DNA from: an uncultured Ruminococcus sp.
Lineage (GTDB): Bacteria; Bacillota; Clostridia; Oscillospirales; Ruminococcaceae
Length of the DNA: 14,081 nt
Direction: 5' to 3'
NCBI GenBank assembly: GCA_946186215.1
Contig: CAMHMM010000019.1
Span: 1-14,081 of the forward strand
Below are positions 1 to 6,573 of this stretch, piece after piece; position 1 is the stretch's first letter, and each line of letters starts with the position of its first letter. A model generated the notes under the pieces. The model worked only from the letters and a program-made list of their open reading frames with translations. It was not told the origin of the DNA and searched no databases. The position numbers were made by a program, and so were the translations under genes.

Positions 1-97
1 CCTGACCGAGCTCCCTGACAGCCGCTACAAGCTCCCTGATCCTGCAGGCTCCATCCAGCAGACTGTATTCGGTATGAAGATGAAGATGCGCAAACAT
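1..97 (-). CDS. dnaE: DNA polymerase III alpha subunit, N-terminal fragment (cut by window edge)
   Basis: Only the first 32 codons are in the window; the gene continues past the left edge. The reading starts MFAHLHLHTEYSLLDGACRI, the characteristic opening of the bacterial replicative polymerase alpha subunit: an N-terminal PHP domain with the HxH metal-binding pair (H6, H8) followed by TEYSLLDG. The DnaE alpha subunit makes DNA at the replication fork. The ATG (95-97) has an excellent ribosome binding site, AGGAGGT at 107-113, with a 9-base spacer. A TATAAT box lies at 134-139 on the same strand, but no good -35 hexamer stands 16-18 bases before it, so a private promoter is uncertain. It lies 66 bases after the OsmC-family gene. 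In many Clostridia dnaE sits close to whiA, which agrees with the call. The identity is firm despite the short piece; DnaE versus PolC is decided by the PHP domain being at the very N-terminus. Confidence 0.88.
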   Translation of the reverse strand, partial: MFAHLHLHTEYSLLDGACRIRELVAAVRELGQ

Positions 98-163
98 TTT
101 TTGAATACCTCCTTCCCGTGATAATGCTAGGCGATTATAAAACTTGATAAACAGTTCCTTATT

Positions 164-550
164 TCAATCGTCCCGTACTTCTATTTCTCCGATAAGCACC
201 TTATATAGATGGCAGTTTTTGGCACGCTCTACCGCCGCGTTTACGTCGGCTTCAGGCGCATCTGAAACCACTCTGACCCTGCGGGTAATCAACGTTTTGC
301 CATCGACATTCTCCATGCTGACATCTACATGGATCTCGTCAAACGGAATCCCGCGCTTGCGCAGCACTCCGCTCACCGTCATATTGGTACAGCTCGCCAA
401 AGCTGCTTCAAACAGCTCAGACGGAGACATATTGCACACACCTTGCTGTACGCGGCTGTCGGCAATGACCGACTCAAAACCGTCCAGATCGTTGACCGAT
501 TCGGTCAGATACGGCTTGTCCGGATTTTTCAGATTGCGGGAATGAATCAT
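164..550 (-). CDS. OsmC/Ohr-family protein
   Basis: A 128-residue protein with the OsmC fold pattern. One reactive cysteine is C54 in the helix after SPSELFEAALASC, and the second is C113 in NCHLYKVL. OsmC/Ohr proteins use two such cysteines to reduce organic or inorganic hydroperoxides in the cytoplasm, and the conserved pair and spacing support a redox-active member. The C113 segment is closer to the YhfA/OsmC-like branch than to classical Ohr; the substrate cannot be read from the sequence. The ATG at 548-550 has a GGAAG ribosome binding site 7 bases upstream. It begins 30 bases after the whiA stop, so it is probably read through from whiA. Length is normal for the family (about 130-145). 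There is no signal peptide or membrane segment. Confidence 0.85.
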   Translation of the reverse strand: MIHSRNLKNPDKPYLTESVNDLDGFESVIADSRVQQGVCNMSPSELFEAALASCTNMTVSGVLRKRGIPFDEIHVDVSMENVDGKTLITRRVRVVSDAPEADVNAAVERAKNCHLYKVLIGEIEVRDD

Positions 551-580
551 GTTGCAGCTTCCTTTCTTTTGCTTGTAATC

Positions 581-1462
581 TTATATTTTCTCCGCCAGCT
601 CCATCAGCTTTTTTAGCCTGTGGTTGACACCGCTGCGGCTGATGGGTTCGCTCAGGCTTTCGCTGAGTTCACGCAGCGACATTTCCGGATTTTCCAGCCG
701 AAGCCCGGCAATCTCTCTGAGTTCGGGCGGAATCCCCTCAAATCCCCGCACCTCAATGAGCTTGCGAATGGCGGCGCACTGCTGTGCCGACGCCGAAAGC
801 GTGCGGTCAATATTGGCCTGATCGCAGTTGACAAGGCGGTTGGCGTTGTTGCGGAAGTCGCGCATATTGCGGGTCTGCTCAATGTGCTGCACGGAATACG
901 ACGCGCCCATCGCTTTCATCAGCTTGATGATGTCATCCGCGCCCTTAATGTAAAACAGCCAGCGGTCGCCTCTCTTCAGCTTATGCCCGTGAACGCCCAT
1001 CCTCGCAAGGGTATCTGTCAGTATATCGCACCTGCGCTCGCTTCCCGCAAGAAACTCCATATGATAATCCCTGCTCGGCTCGGTGACGGTGCCGCATACG
1101 ATAAATATCCCCCTCAGAAACGCCGCGACGCAGCATTCCTTATCCAGAATACCCCCGCTGGCATCGGCAAATCTAGCGCAGATCAGCTTTTTCTGCTCGT
1201 CATTGGGAATCCGCACCATGTATTTGCAGCCGTTGCTGCCCGGCCTGGCCAGGGTAATCACATCCGCGTAGATTCCGCATACAGAAGCCATTGTCTCGCC
1301 CATAAGGTCGGCAATTCCCTTGGTTTCGGTGGCGTAGGAATCATGTCCTTCGCTGAGAAGCCGTGAATAGAGCAAAAGGCCGTAAGCCTCCGCCAGTGCA
1401 CAGCAGTTGCTTTCCGGTCTTATCCGGCACAATTCGGTTTTTGCTACTGTTGAATAAGACAT
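581..1462 (-). CDS. whiA: WhiA-family DNA-binding cell division / sporulation regulator
   Basis: A 293-residue homologue of WhiA (YvcL), slightly shorter than the usual 300-330. The N-terminal part (about 1-190) is a degenerate LAGLIDADG homing-endonuclease-like fold; the signature helix region is seen around 110-136 (CCVAAFLRGIF then GTVTEPSRDYHMEF). The C-terminal part carries a helix-turn-helix at about 262-286 (SLRELSESL then SRSGVNHRLKKL), the most conserved stretch of the family. WhiA is a nucleoid-associated DNA-binding protein that affects division and chromosome segregation in Bacillus and is a sporulation regulator in Streptomyces. The start was chosen because MSYSTVAKTEL matches the usual family N-terminus; an AGGTGG ribosome binding site (1476-1481) stands a rather long 13 bases before it. 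It follows rapZ by 27 bases and precedes the OsmC gene by 30, so these look co-transcribed. The yvcK gene usually found between rapZ and whiA is absent. Confidence 0.93.
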   Translation of the reverse strand: MSYSTVAKTELCRIRPESNCCALAEAYGLLLYSRLLSEGHDSYATETKGIADLMGETMASVCGIYADVITLARPGSNGCKYMVRIPNDEQKKLICARFADASGGILDKECCVAAFLRGIFIVCGTVTEPSRDYHMEFLAGSERRCDILTDTLARMGVHGHKLKRGDRWLFYIKGADDIIKLMKAMGASYSVQHIEQTRNMRDFRNNANRLVNCDQANIDRTLSASAQQCAAIRKLIEVRGFEGIPPELREIAGLRLENPEMSLRELSESLSEPISRSGVNHRLKKLMELAEKI

Positions 1463-1489
1463 TTGCTCTGAGATACCACCTTTAAAAGA

Positions 1490-2347
1490 CTACTTGTTGA
1501 TGTCCCGGTGTGAAATAACCACCTTGTTGCCTTTGGAAGCAAGATAGCCGCCCAGGTTTTCCGCGATGGTCACCGAACGGTGCTTGCCTCCCGTGCAGCC
1601 CATCGCAATGACGATTTCGCTCTTGCCTTCCTTCTTGTAGAGCGGCAGAAGATAGTCTATCATATCGTATAAACGGCTCAGAAATCCCATAGTGGATTCA
1701 TCTTGCATCACATATTCCCTGACACAGCTTTCCAGCCCGGTGTGATGTTTCAGCTCCGGCACATAATACGGATTGGGGAAACAGCGCACATCAAATGCCA
1801 GATCGGCTTCTTTGTTGGGGCCGTACTTAAAACCGAACGACATCACACGCACCACCATCTGCTCCGATACGTTGCTGCCAAACATGTCTTTCACGCTCAT
1901 TTTCAGCTGTGCGGGAGAAAGCTCCGTGGTGTCTATGAGATAATCCGCCATTTTGTAGGCCGGCTTGAGCAGCGTGATCTCTTCCTCCACTGCTTTTTCA
2001 AGAGAACCGTCACATTCCTCGGCCAGCGGATGCTTGCGGCGGGTTTCCTTGTAACGGTTCAACAGCACATGCTTGCTGCAATTGATATACAAAACCTTAA
2101 AAGGCTTTTTTTGCACCTTTAACACTTCAAGATCGGTGATAAGCGTGCGGAAGGGTTCTCCGCCGCGAATATCGGTGACTACCGCCACCTTGTCAAATTC
2201 CTCCTGTGAATTGAGACATATGCGGTAAAACCTGAGTATCATCACAGGCGGCATATTGTCCACACAGTAATATCCTATATCCTCCAGCGCATCCACTACC
2301 AGCGACTTTCCTGCGCCGGAAAGTCCTGTCACAATAAGAAATTCCAT
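1490..2347 (-). CDS. rapZ: RapZ/YvcJ-family nucleotide-binding protein
   Basis: A 285-residue P-loop protein. Walker A is GLSGAGKS at residues 8-15, a Walker B-like strand ending VVTDIRGG lies near 57-63, and the C-terminal domain has the family signatures DVRCFPNPY (186-194) and GCTGGKHRSV (250-259). In E. coli RapZ senses glucosamine-6-phosphate precursors and directs RNase E to the GlmZ small RNA; in Bacillus YvcJ hydrolyses GTP and affects competence. In Clostridia the precise role is unknown but is plausibly linked to amino-sugar supply. The frame is open to base 2533 inside murB, but the start is set at 2347: MEFLIVTGLSGAGKS is the family N-terminus and GGAGGAG (2353-2359) is well placed 5 bases upstream. 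The upstream 62 codons are murB antiframe. It lies 70 bases after murB and 27 before whiA. A 7-codon open frame ends 2 bases before its ATG. Confidence 0.93.
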   Translation of the reverse strand: MEFLIVTGLSGAGKSLVVDALEDIGYYCVDNMPPVMILRFYRICLNSQEEFDKVAVVTDIRGGEPFRTLITDLEVLKVQKKPFKVLYINCSKHVLLNRYKETRRKHPLAEECDGSLEKAVEEEITLLKPAYKMADYLIDTTELSPAQLKMSVKDMFGSNVSEQMVVRVMSFGFKYGPNKEADLAFDVRCFPNPYYVPELKHHTGLESCVREYVMQDESTMGFLSRLYDMIDYLLPLYKKEGKSEIVIAMGCTGGKHRSVTIAENLGGYLASKGNKVVISHRDINK

Positions 2348-2399
2348 AATTACTCCTCCGTTTCTTTTGCCATCACGGAAATTCCTTTTATCGTTTCTC

Positions 2400-2417
2400 A
2401 GAGTCCGTTCAGACTCT
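2400..2417 (-). other. Small hairpin just after the murB stop
   Basis: A perfect 6-bp stem (AGAGTC 2400-2405, GACTCT 2412-2417) with a 6-base loop directly follows the murB stop codon. No T-run follows on the minus strand, so it is not a standard terminator. It could slow 3' decay or mark an mRNA processing point between murB and rapZ. A stem this short may occur by chance. Confidence 0.3.
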
Positions 2418-3335
2418 CTACTCTCCTGTTTTGCGAACCTCGCACTCCAGTTCCACGCCGGTTTCTTCCCTGACTGTACACTGAATCTTTTGGATAAGCC
2501 CCAGAACATCGTCACAGGTTGCCCCACCCACATTCACGATGAAGCCGGCGTGTTTGGTGCTGACCTGTGCGCCGCCGACCTGTGCGCCCTTCAGACCGCA
2601 CTGTTCGATGAGTCCGCCCGCAAAATACCCCACAGGACGCTTGAAGACGCTGCCTGCGCTCGGATATTCCAAAGGCTGCTTATCCTTGCGGCGTCCCATC
2701 AGCTCATCCATTTTTGCCTTAATCTCCCGACTGTCGCCCTTTTGAAGTCTGAGATTGAGCGCTGTAATGACATAGCCTCCGTCTGAATACACGCTGTGAC
2801 GGTATGCAAAATCAAGCGCGTCGCCCTCAAAAACGCCATACTCCCCGCTGCTCAGATCAATATGTTCGCAGGATACCACAACGTCCCTCATTTCGCCGCC
2901 GTAAGCGCCTGCGTCCATAAATGCCGCTCCTCCGCACGAGCCTGGAATTCCCCATGCGAATTCCAGACCGGTGAGGGAATTTTCCAGCGCAAAGGCGCAC
3001 AGCTTGGATAGCTGGGCACCCGCGCCGCAATGGATTGTTCCGTCGGAACGTAACCCGATGTCGCAGAATTCGCCGCTCAGCCTGAGCACTATGCCCCTTA
3101 TTCCTTTGTCTGAAACCAGCAGATTGGAGCCGTTGCCCAGCACAAAGAGCGGAATGCTGTGCCTCTTTATAAAATCAATCACAGAGACAAGCTGCTCTCT
3201 GCCGCTGACAGTGACAAATAAATCGGCTGTTCCTCCGATTTTGAAGGACGTGTGATTTTTCATCGGCTCGTCTGCTTTCACTTCACAGCCCAAAGCCGCA
3301 AGCTGATCTTTGTATTGCAAATATTGGTTGGCCAT
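2418..3335 (-). CDS. murB: UDP-N-acetylenolpyruvoylglucosamine reductase (MurB)
   Basis: A 305-residue cytoplasmic flavoenzyme that reduces UDP-GlcNAc-enolpyruvate to UDP-MurNAc with NADPH, the second committed step of peptidoglycan synthesis. The FAD-binding region has NHTSFKIGGTADLFV (27-41) and LGNGSNLLVSD (66-76). The FAD/substrate segment is GIPGSCGGAAFMDAGAYGGE (129-148). The substrate-binding YRHS is at 178-181, the proton-donating serine is S229 in AGSVFKRP, and the C-terminal catalytic glutamate is in LECEVR (296-301). Length and the lack of the extra loop fit type IIb MurB. The ATG at 3333-3335 has a GGAGGAA site 10 bases upstream. A promoter can be read at 3401-3429. Downstream, rapZ follows after 70 bases. 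All expected catalytic residues are present, so it should be active. Confidence 0.95.
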   Translation of the reverse strand: MANQYLQYKDQLAALGCEVKADEPMKNHTSFKIGGTADLFVTVSGREQLVSVIDFIKRHSIPLFVLGNGSNLLVSDKGIRGIVLRLSGEFCDIGLRSDGTIHCGAGAQLSKLCAFALENSLTGLEFAWGIPGSCGGAAFMDAGAYGGEMRDVVVSCEHIDLSSGEYGVFEGDALDFAYRHSVYSDGGYVITALNLRLQKGDSREIKAKMDELMGRRKDKQPLEYPSAGSVFKRPVGYFAGGLIEQCGLKGAQVGGAQVSTKHAGFIVNVGGATCDDVLGLIQKIQCTVREETGVELECEVRKTGE

Positions 3336-3400
3336 CAGATATTAATTCCTCCGGATAATTGATGAATGATTACGAATATTTTTATATTTTATATTTTTAT

Positions 3401-3429
3401 ATTATATTAACGCCAGACTCTCGAGTGAA
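3401..3429 (-). promoter_or_regulatory. Putative sigma-A promoter for murB
   Basis: Read on the minus strand, TTCACT (3424-3429) is followed after 17 bases by a perfect TATAAT (3401-3406). The -35 matches four of six consensus bases. The predicted start near 3394 gives a leader of about 60 very AT-rich bases ending in the murB ribosome binding site. The -35 overlaps the 3' hairpin of the ROK gene. AT-richness raises the chance of an accidental match. Confidence 0.5.
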
Positions 3430-3458
3430 TAGGGAATACGGTTTTTTATTCCATATTC
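3427..3458 (-). other. Stem-loop spanning the end of the ROK gene
   Basis: GAATAGGGAATA (3427-3438) and TATTCCATATTC (3447-3458) pair at 11 of 12 positions around an 8-base loop. The arm at 3447-3458 lies in the last codons of the ROK gene and the loop contains most of its stop codon. On the minus strand no T-run follows, so it is not a canonical terminator. It may protect the 3' end or act as a weak terminator just ahead of the murB promoter, whose -35 lies partly inside it. Confidence 0.4.
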
Positions 3459-4414
3459 AGATAAAGATTGGCTGCGCCGATGATTCCGGCGTCGTTGCCG
3501 AGTTTCGCGGTGACAATCTCGGTCTGCTTGGCGAGATTCTTGCCGAAACGGTCTTTGTTGACATAGCTCATCAAAGGCGCGATCAGTGTATCGCCTTCCT
3601 TGCTGACGCCGCCGCCGATGCAGATGATGTCAGGCTGGAATATATTGATGACATTTGCAACGCCGCAGGCTATGTAGGAGATGTATTTATCCACCACCTC
3701 GCTGCCGGCCTTGTCGCCCATGCGGTATGCGTCAAAAGCGGTCTTGCCGTTTACGTTTCTCAGGTCACCGTCAACAATATTCCACATGGAAGATGTCTTG
3801 TCGTCAAGCATTTTAATCTGAGTCTGATAAATCAGAGCGGTTGCCGAAGCATATGCCTCCCAGCAGCCGTCTCTGCCGCAGGTACAATGCTTGCCGCCTG
3901 CCACGATCACCATATGCCCCAGTTCGCCTCCGGCGTAATTGGAACCGCTGTATATCTTGCCGTCAATGATGATTCCTCCGCCTACACCTGTGCCGAGAGT
4001 GACACAAACGGCATTCTTGGCGCCTTTGGCAGCGCCGGCAATGGACTCGCCGAACGCGGCGGCATTTGCGTCGTTTTCAATGAACACCTTGCGTCCGAGA
4101 CGTTCTTCCAGCTTGTCTGCTACAGGATAATTCTTCATGCCGAGATTGCCCGAAAATTCAAGAATTCCTGTGGCCGAGTTGACAGAACCGGGGCAGCCCA
4201 GGCCGATATTGGCCACTTCGTCAAAACTCACGCCTGCGTTCTCGACTGCCAGACGGCACGCGGTGGCAATATCGTCCATGATGTCATCTGCGGGACGGGG
4301 CGGCTGATTGGGAGAGTTGGTAGGGACAGCAGCCTTGCCAATAATAGCGTTGTTCTCATCCACAACGCCCACCTTAACGCTCATACCGCCCAGATCAATA
4401 CCAAGATTGTACAT
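3446..4414 (-). CDS. ROK-family sugar kinase, probable glucokinase
   Basis: A 322-residue ROK kinase. The N-terminal phosphate-binding motif is GIDLGGMSVK (5-14), where the usual threonine of DxGGT is methionine. IENDANAAAFGE (112-123) holds the catalytic aspartate D115, and VTLGTGVGGGIIIDG (138-152) is the second nucleotide-binding turn. GGELGH (162-167) gives the sugar-binding E164 and zinc-binding H167, and the ROK zinc motif CTCGRDGCWE (177-186) gives C177, C179 and C184. Members of this layout in Firmicutes are usually ATP-glucokinases acting in the cytoplasm; other hexoses or N-acetyl sugars cannot be excluded. The frame is open to 4477, but MYNLGIDLGG at 4414 is the family start and has a GAGGTG site (4422-4427) 7 bases upstream. 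It lies 121 bases after hprK. Glucose-6-phosphate made here feeds the glycolytic pool that HprK senses. Confidence 0.88.
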   Translation of the reverse strand: MYNLGIDLGGMSVKVGVVDENNAIIGKAAVPTNSPNQPPRPADDIMDDIATACRLAVENAGVSFDEVANIGLGCPGSVNSATGILEFSGNLGMKNYPVADKLEERLGRKVFIENDANAAAFGESIAGAAKGAKNAVCVTLGTGVGGGIIIDGKIYSGSNYAGGELGHMVIVAGGKHCTCGRDGCWEAYASATALIYQTQIKMLDDKTSSMWNIVDGDLRNVNGKTAFDAYRMGDKAGSEVVDKYISYIACGVANVINIFQPDIICIGGGVSKEGDTLIAPLMSYVNKDRFGKNLAKQTEIVTAKLGNDAGIIGAANLYLNME

Positions 4415-4535
4415 AAAAATACACCTCAACAATTGAATGTTTATTTTAACACACAGCACCCGAAAGAATACAGGCACTCATGCATTAATCCGTAAAATAA
4501 ATGCAGCGATTATAAATATGAATGATGATAGCGCA

Positions 4536-5507
4536 TCAGCTGAAGCTGTCCCACTCTTCCTTGACCTCGGGAGTGGTGGGAACAACATCCATACCGAGAT
4601 TGTGCAGAAGCTCCTGAGCGGCATTGTAGCCCATTTTCTTCTGGCGGTTGTTCATGGCAGCCACTTCAAGGATGACCGCAAGGTTTCGACCGGGCTTTAC
4701 GGGGATGGTAGAGCAGGGTATCTTTACTCCGAGGATGGAGGTGTACTGCATATCCACGCCCATGCGGTCGTAGACCTTTTCGGAATCCCAGGGCTCAAGC
4801 TCCACGATCATGTCGATCTTTTCCGTTACCTTGACTGCACCCATACCGAAGAGACGGCGGGCATTTACGATACCTATGCCGCGCAGCTCCAGAAAGTGGC
4901 GTATATTTTCGGGAGAGGAGCCGACCAGAGAGATGTTGGATACCTTCCTGATCTCCACTGCATCGTCCGCAACGAGCCTGTGGCCTCTTTTGATGAGCTC
5001 TACCGCAGTTTCACTCTTACCGACACCGCTTTCACCGAGGATCAGCATACCCTCGCCGCAGACCTCCATGAGAACGCCGTGACGGGTGATACGGGGAGCA
5101 AGGTGAAGGTTCAGATATGCGATAAGAGCCGCCATGAATGCGGATGTGTTCTCCTTGCAGCGCAGCAGGGGAACCTCATATTTCTGAGCAAGCTCGGTCA
5201 TTTCGGGGAAATAGGGCAGCTCACGGGTGATTATCAGCGAGGGGATATGCTGTGCAAAGAGCATTTCGAGCCTTTCCTTGCGCACATCCTCTTCAAGTGT
5301 GGCAAGATAGGCAAACTCCGTCTTTCCCACGATCTGTATACGCTCGTTGTTGAAATATTCGTAAAAGCCTATGAGCTGCAGGCCGGGACGGTTGAGCTCT
5401 GTTTCGTTTACAAGGAGCTTCGATGCATCCATGGGCAGATGTATCGCTTCAAGATTGAATTCGTCGATTATTTCCTTCAGGGTGACATTGTATCTTCTTT
5501 CAGCCAT
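4536..5507 (-). CDS. hprK: HPr kinase/phosphorylase
   Basis: A 323-residue HprK, the normal length. The N-terminal regulatory domain covers about 1-130. The C-terminal kinase domain has H143, the P-loop GESGVGKS (158-165), DDAVEI (181-186) with the catalytic aspartates, the family signature LELRGIGIVNARRLFG (206-221), and the K-loop region IPVKPGRN (268-275). It phosphorylates, and in turn dephosphorylates, Ser46 of HPr in response to ATP, fructose-1,6-bisphosphate and phosphate, setting carbon catabolite repression. No HPr or Crh gene is in the window. The ATG (5505-5507) overlaps the last 8 bases of the transglutaminase-like gene and has only a weak GGCGG site about 8 bases upstream, so translational coupling is likely. 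The ROK glucokinase lies downstream. Confidence 0.95.
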   Translation of the reverse strand: MAERRYNVTLKEIIDEFNLEAIHLPMDASKLLVNETELNRPGLQLIGFYEYFNNERIQIVGKTEFAYLATLEEDVRKERLEMLFAQHIPSLIITRELPYFPEMTELAQKYEVPLLRCKENTSAFMAALIAYLNLHLAPRITRHGVLMEVCGEGMLILGESGVGKSETAVELIKRGHRLVADDAVEIRKVSNISLVGSSPENIRHFLELRGIGIVNARRLFGMGAVKVTEKIDMIVELEPWDSEKVYDRMGVDMQYTSILGVKIPCSTIPVKPGRNLAVILEVAAMNNRQKKMGYNAAQELLHNLGMDVVPTTPEVKEEWDSFS

Positions 5508-6573
5508 TGTGTTTTCCGCCTTTTATATATTTCTTCTGTGTTTCACCGCCGGCTTTGACGGTGAGGTAAATGCCGCCGTCATCGGCGGAAATGTCCTTTA
5601 CGGATGTATCAGGTGCATCAGAGCGCATCAGCCTGTAAAATTCGCAGGATGTTCCGCTTTGTGCATCATATTCTGTCACTGTCCATCGGTCTGATCTTGA
5701 AATGAGGAGATACATCTTCTCTTTGTCAAAACAAAGCTTTCCCTTTGCGTCAAAGGGGCATTGGTCGAAAAGTGTTGTGTCTGCCGCCCCTGCGTGGCCG
5801 TATTTCCTGCGCCACTGGGCTTTCCAGCCGTCATCGCTTTTGAGAAAGCACTGCCAGCGCACTCTGTCCGAGCTCCAGCCGGGATCGTCGTCTGCGGTGC
5901 AGTCTGCATGGTACCAGTGTCCGCACAGCTTTACAAGGTTCGTTGCGTGTCCCGAGCCCGACCATTCATAGGTGACAACGCTCTCTATACCCGCATTTTC
6001 CAGCAGCAGGGCGTATGTCCTTGCGTACCCCACACAGGTGGCGTAGCCCTTTTTCAGTGCGAGCAGCGGCGAATCCTGTATCGGCATTGTGATGCCGTCG
6101 CCATTCCGGTAGTAAAGAGAGCTCACCAGTTTGTCATGGATGAACTTTGCCTTATGAAGCTCGCCCCAGTCCTCGTCCAGGTCGGCATTGAATTCGTTTA
6201 TAAGCCTGCCGAGCTCTGCGGCATTCTCCTCGGAGCGGCACCGTTCCTTATCCGTGTAGTACATGGGAACTACATAGTCCTTTTCGTAGTAACGCGGCTG
6301 GAAGCAGTAGTAAAATTCCTGCTCAGAGATAACATCAAGGTAGACCTCCGCCATATCCTCCGCTTTTTCCAGGCCGTAGCCGGCATAGTCAGGGATATCA
6401 AGCCTTTTGACCTGGTCTCTCAGTGCTGTGCGTATCCTTTCGCGCAGTTCTTCCGACTTTGCGATATCTGCATTGAAGGAGGAGGGCAGTGAGAGCGCCT
6501 GAGCATCAACGGGAGACAGGGCAAGCAGCAGCGCTGCGATCAGCGGGAGCAGAGCTGTTCTGTGCGGCCTCAT
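5500..6573 (-). CDS. Exported transglutaminase-like (Transglut_core) protein
   Basis: A 357-residue secreted protein. A signal peptide is plain: basic RPHR at 2-5, a hydrophobic stretch at about 8-20, and an AQA cleavage site at 24-26. The transglutaminase/protease-like core covers about 140-230 with the whole catalytic triad visible: C180 in GYATCVGYA, H209 in GSGHATNLV and D224 in WYHADCT. Such domains in Firmicutes act outside the membrane as cysteine peptidases or amidases, or as wall- or peptide-modifying enzymes; the substrate is not known here. The region after 270 looks like a small beta-rich domain that I do not recognise. Its ATG overlaps the GH3 stop as ATGA, and its stop overlaps the hprK start by 8 bases. 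This chain suggests coupled translation and a shared job with the GH3 glucosaminidase in wall turnover. Confidence 0.8.
   Translation of the reverse strand: MRPHRTALLPLIAALLLALSPVDAQALSLPSSFNADIAKSEELRERIRTALRDQVKRLDIPDYAGYGLEKAEDMAEVYLDVISEQEFYYCFQPRYYEKDYVVPMYYTDKERCRSEENAAELGRLINEFNADLDEDWGELHKAKFIHDKLVSSLYYRNGDGITMPIQDSPLLALKKGYATCVGYARTYALLLENAGIESVVTYEWSGSGHATNLVKLCGHWYHADCTADDDPGWSSDRVRWQCFLKSDDGWKAQWRRKYGHAGAADTTLFDQCPFDAKGKLCFDKEKMYLLISRSDRWTVTEYDAQSGTSCEFYRLMRSDAPDTSVKDISADDGGIYLTVKAGGETQKKYIKGGKHNG

Noticed and set aside
2348..2533. Longer rapZ from ATG 2533
   Set aside because: The extra 62 codons overlap murB in another frame and lack family similarity; the P-loop start at 2347 has a strong ribosome binding site.
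3381..3410. AT-rich ATATTTTTAT-like repeats before murB
   Set aside because: They are too short and simple to call a repeat element or origin; they fit an AT-rich promoter region.
4443..4471. Promoter for the ROK gene (TAAAAT at 4443-4448)
   Set aside because: The -10-like box has no acceptable -35 at 16-18 bases, so I did not call it, although the 121-base gap after hprK leaves room for one.
3359..4495. Long plus-strand open frames opposite the ROK, whiA, hprK and transglutaminase-like genes
   Set aside because: They are antisense shadows of well-supported genes, with no ribosome binding sites and no recognisable domains.
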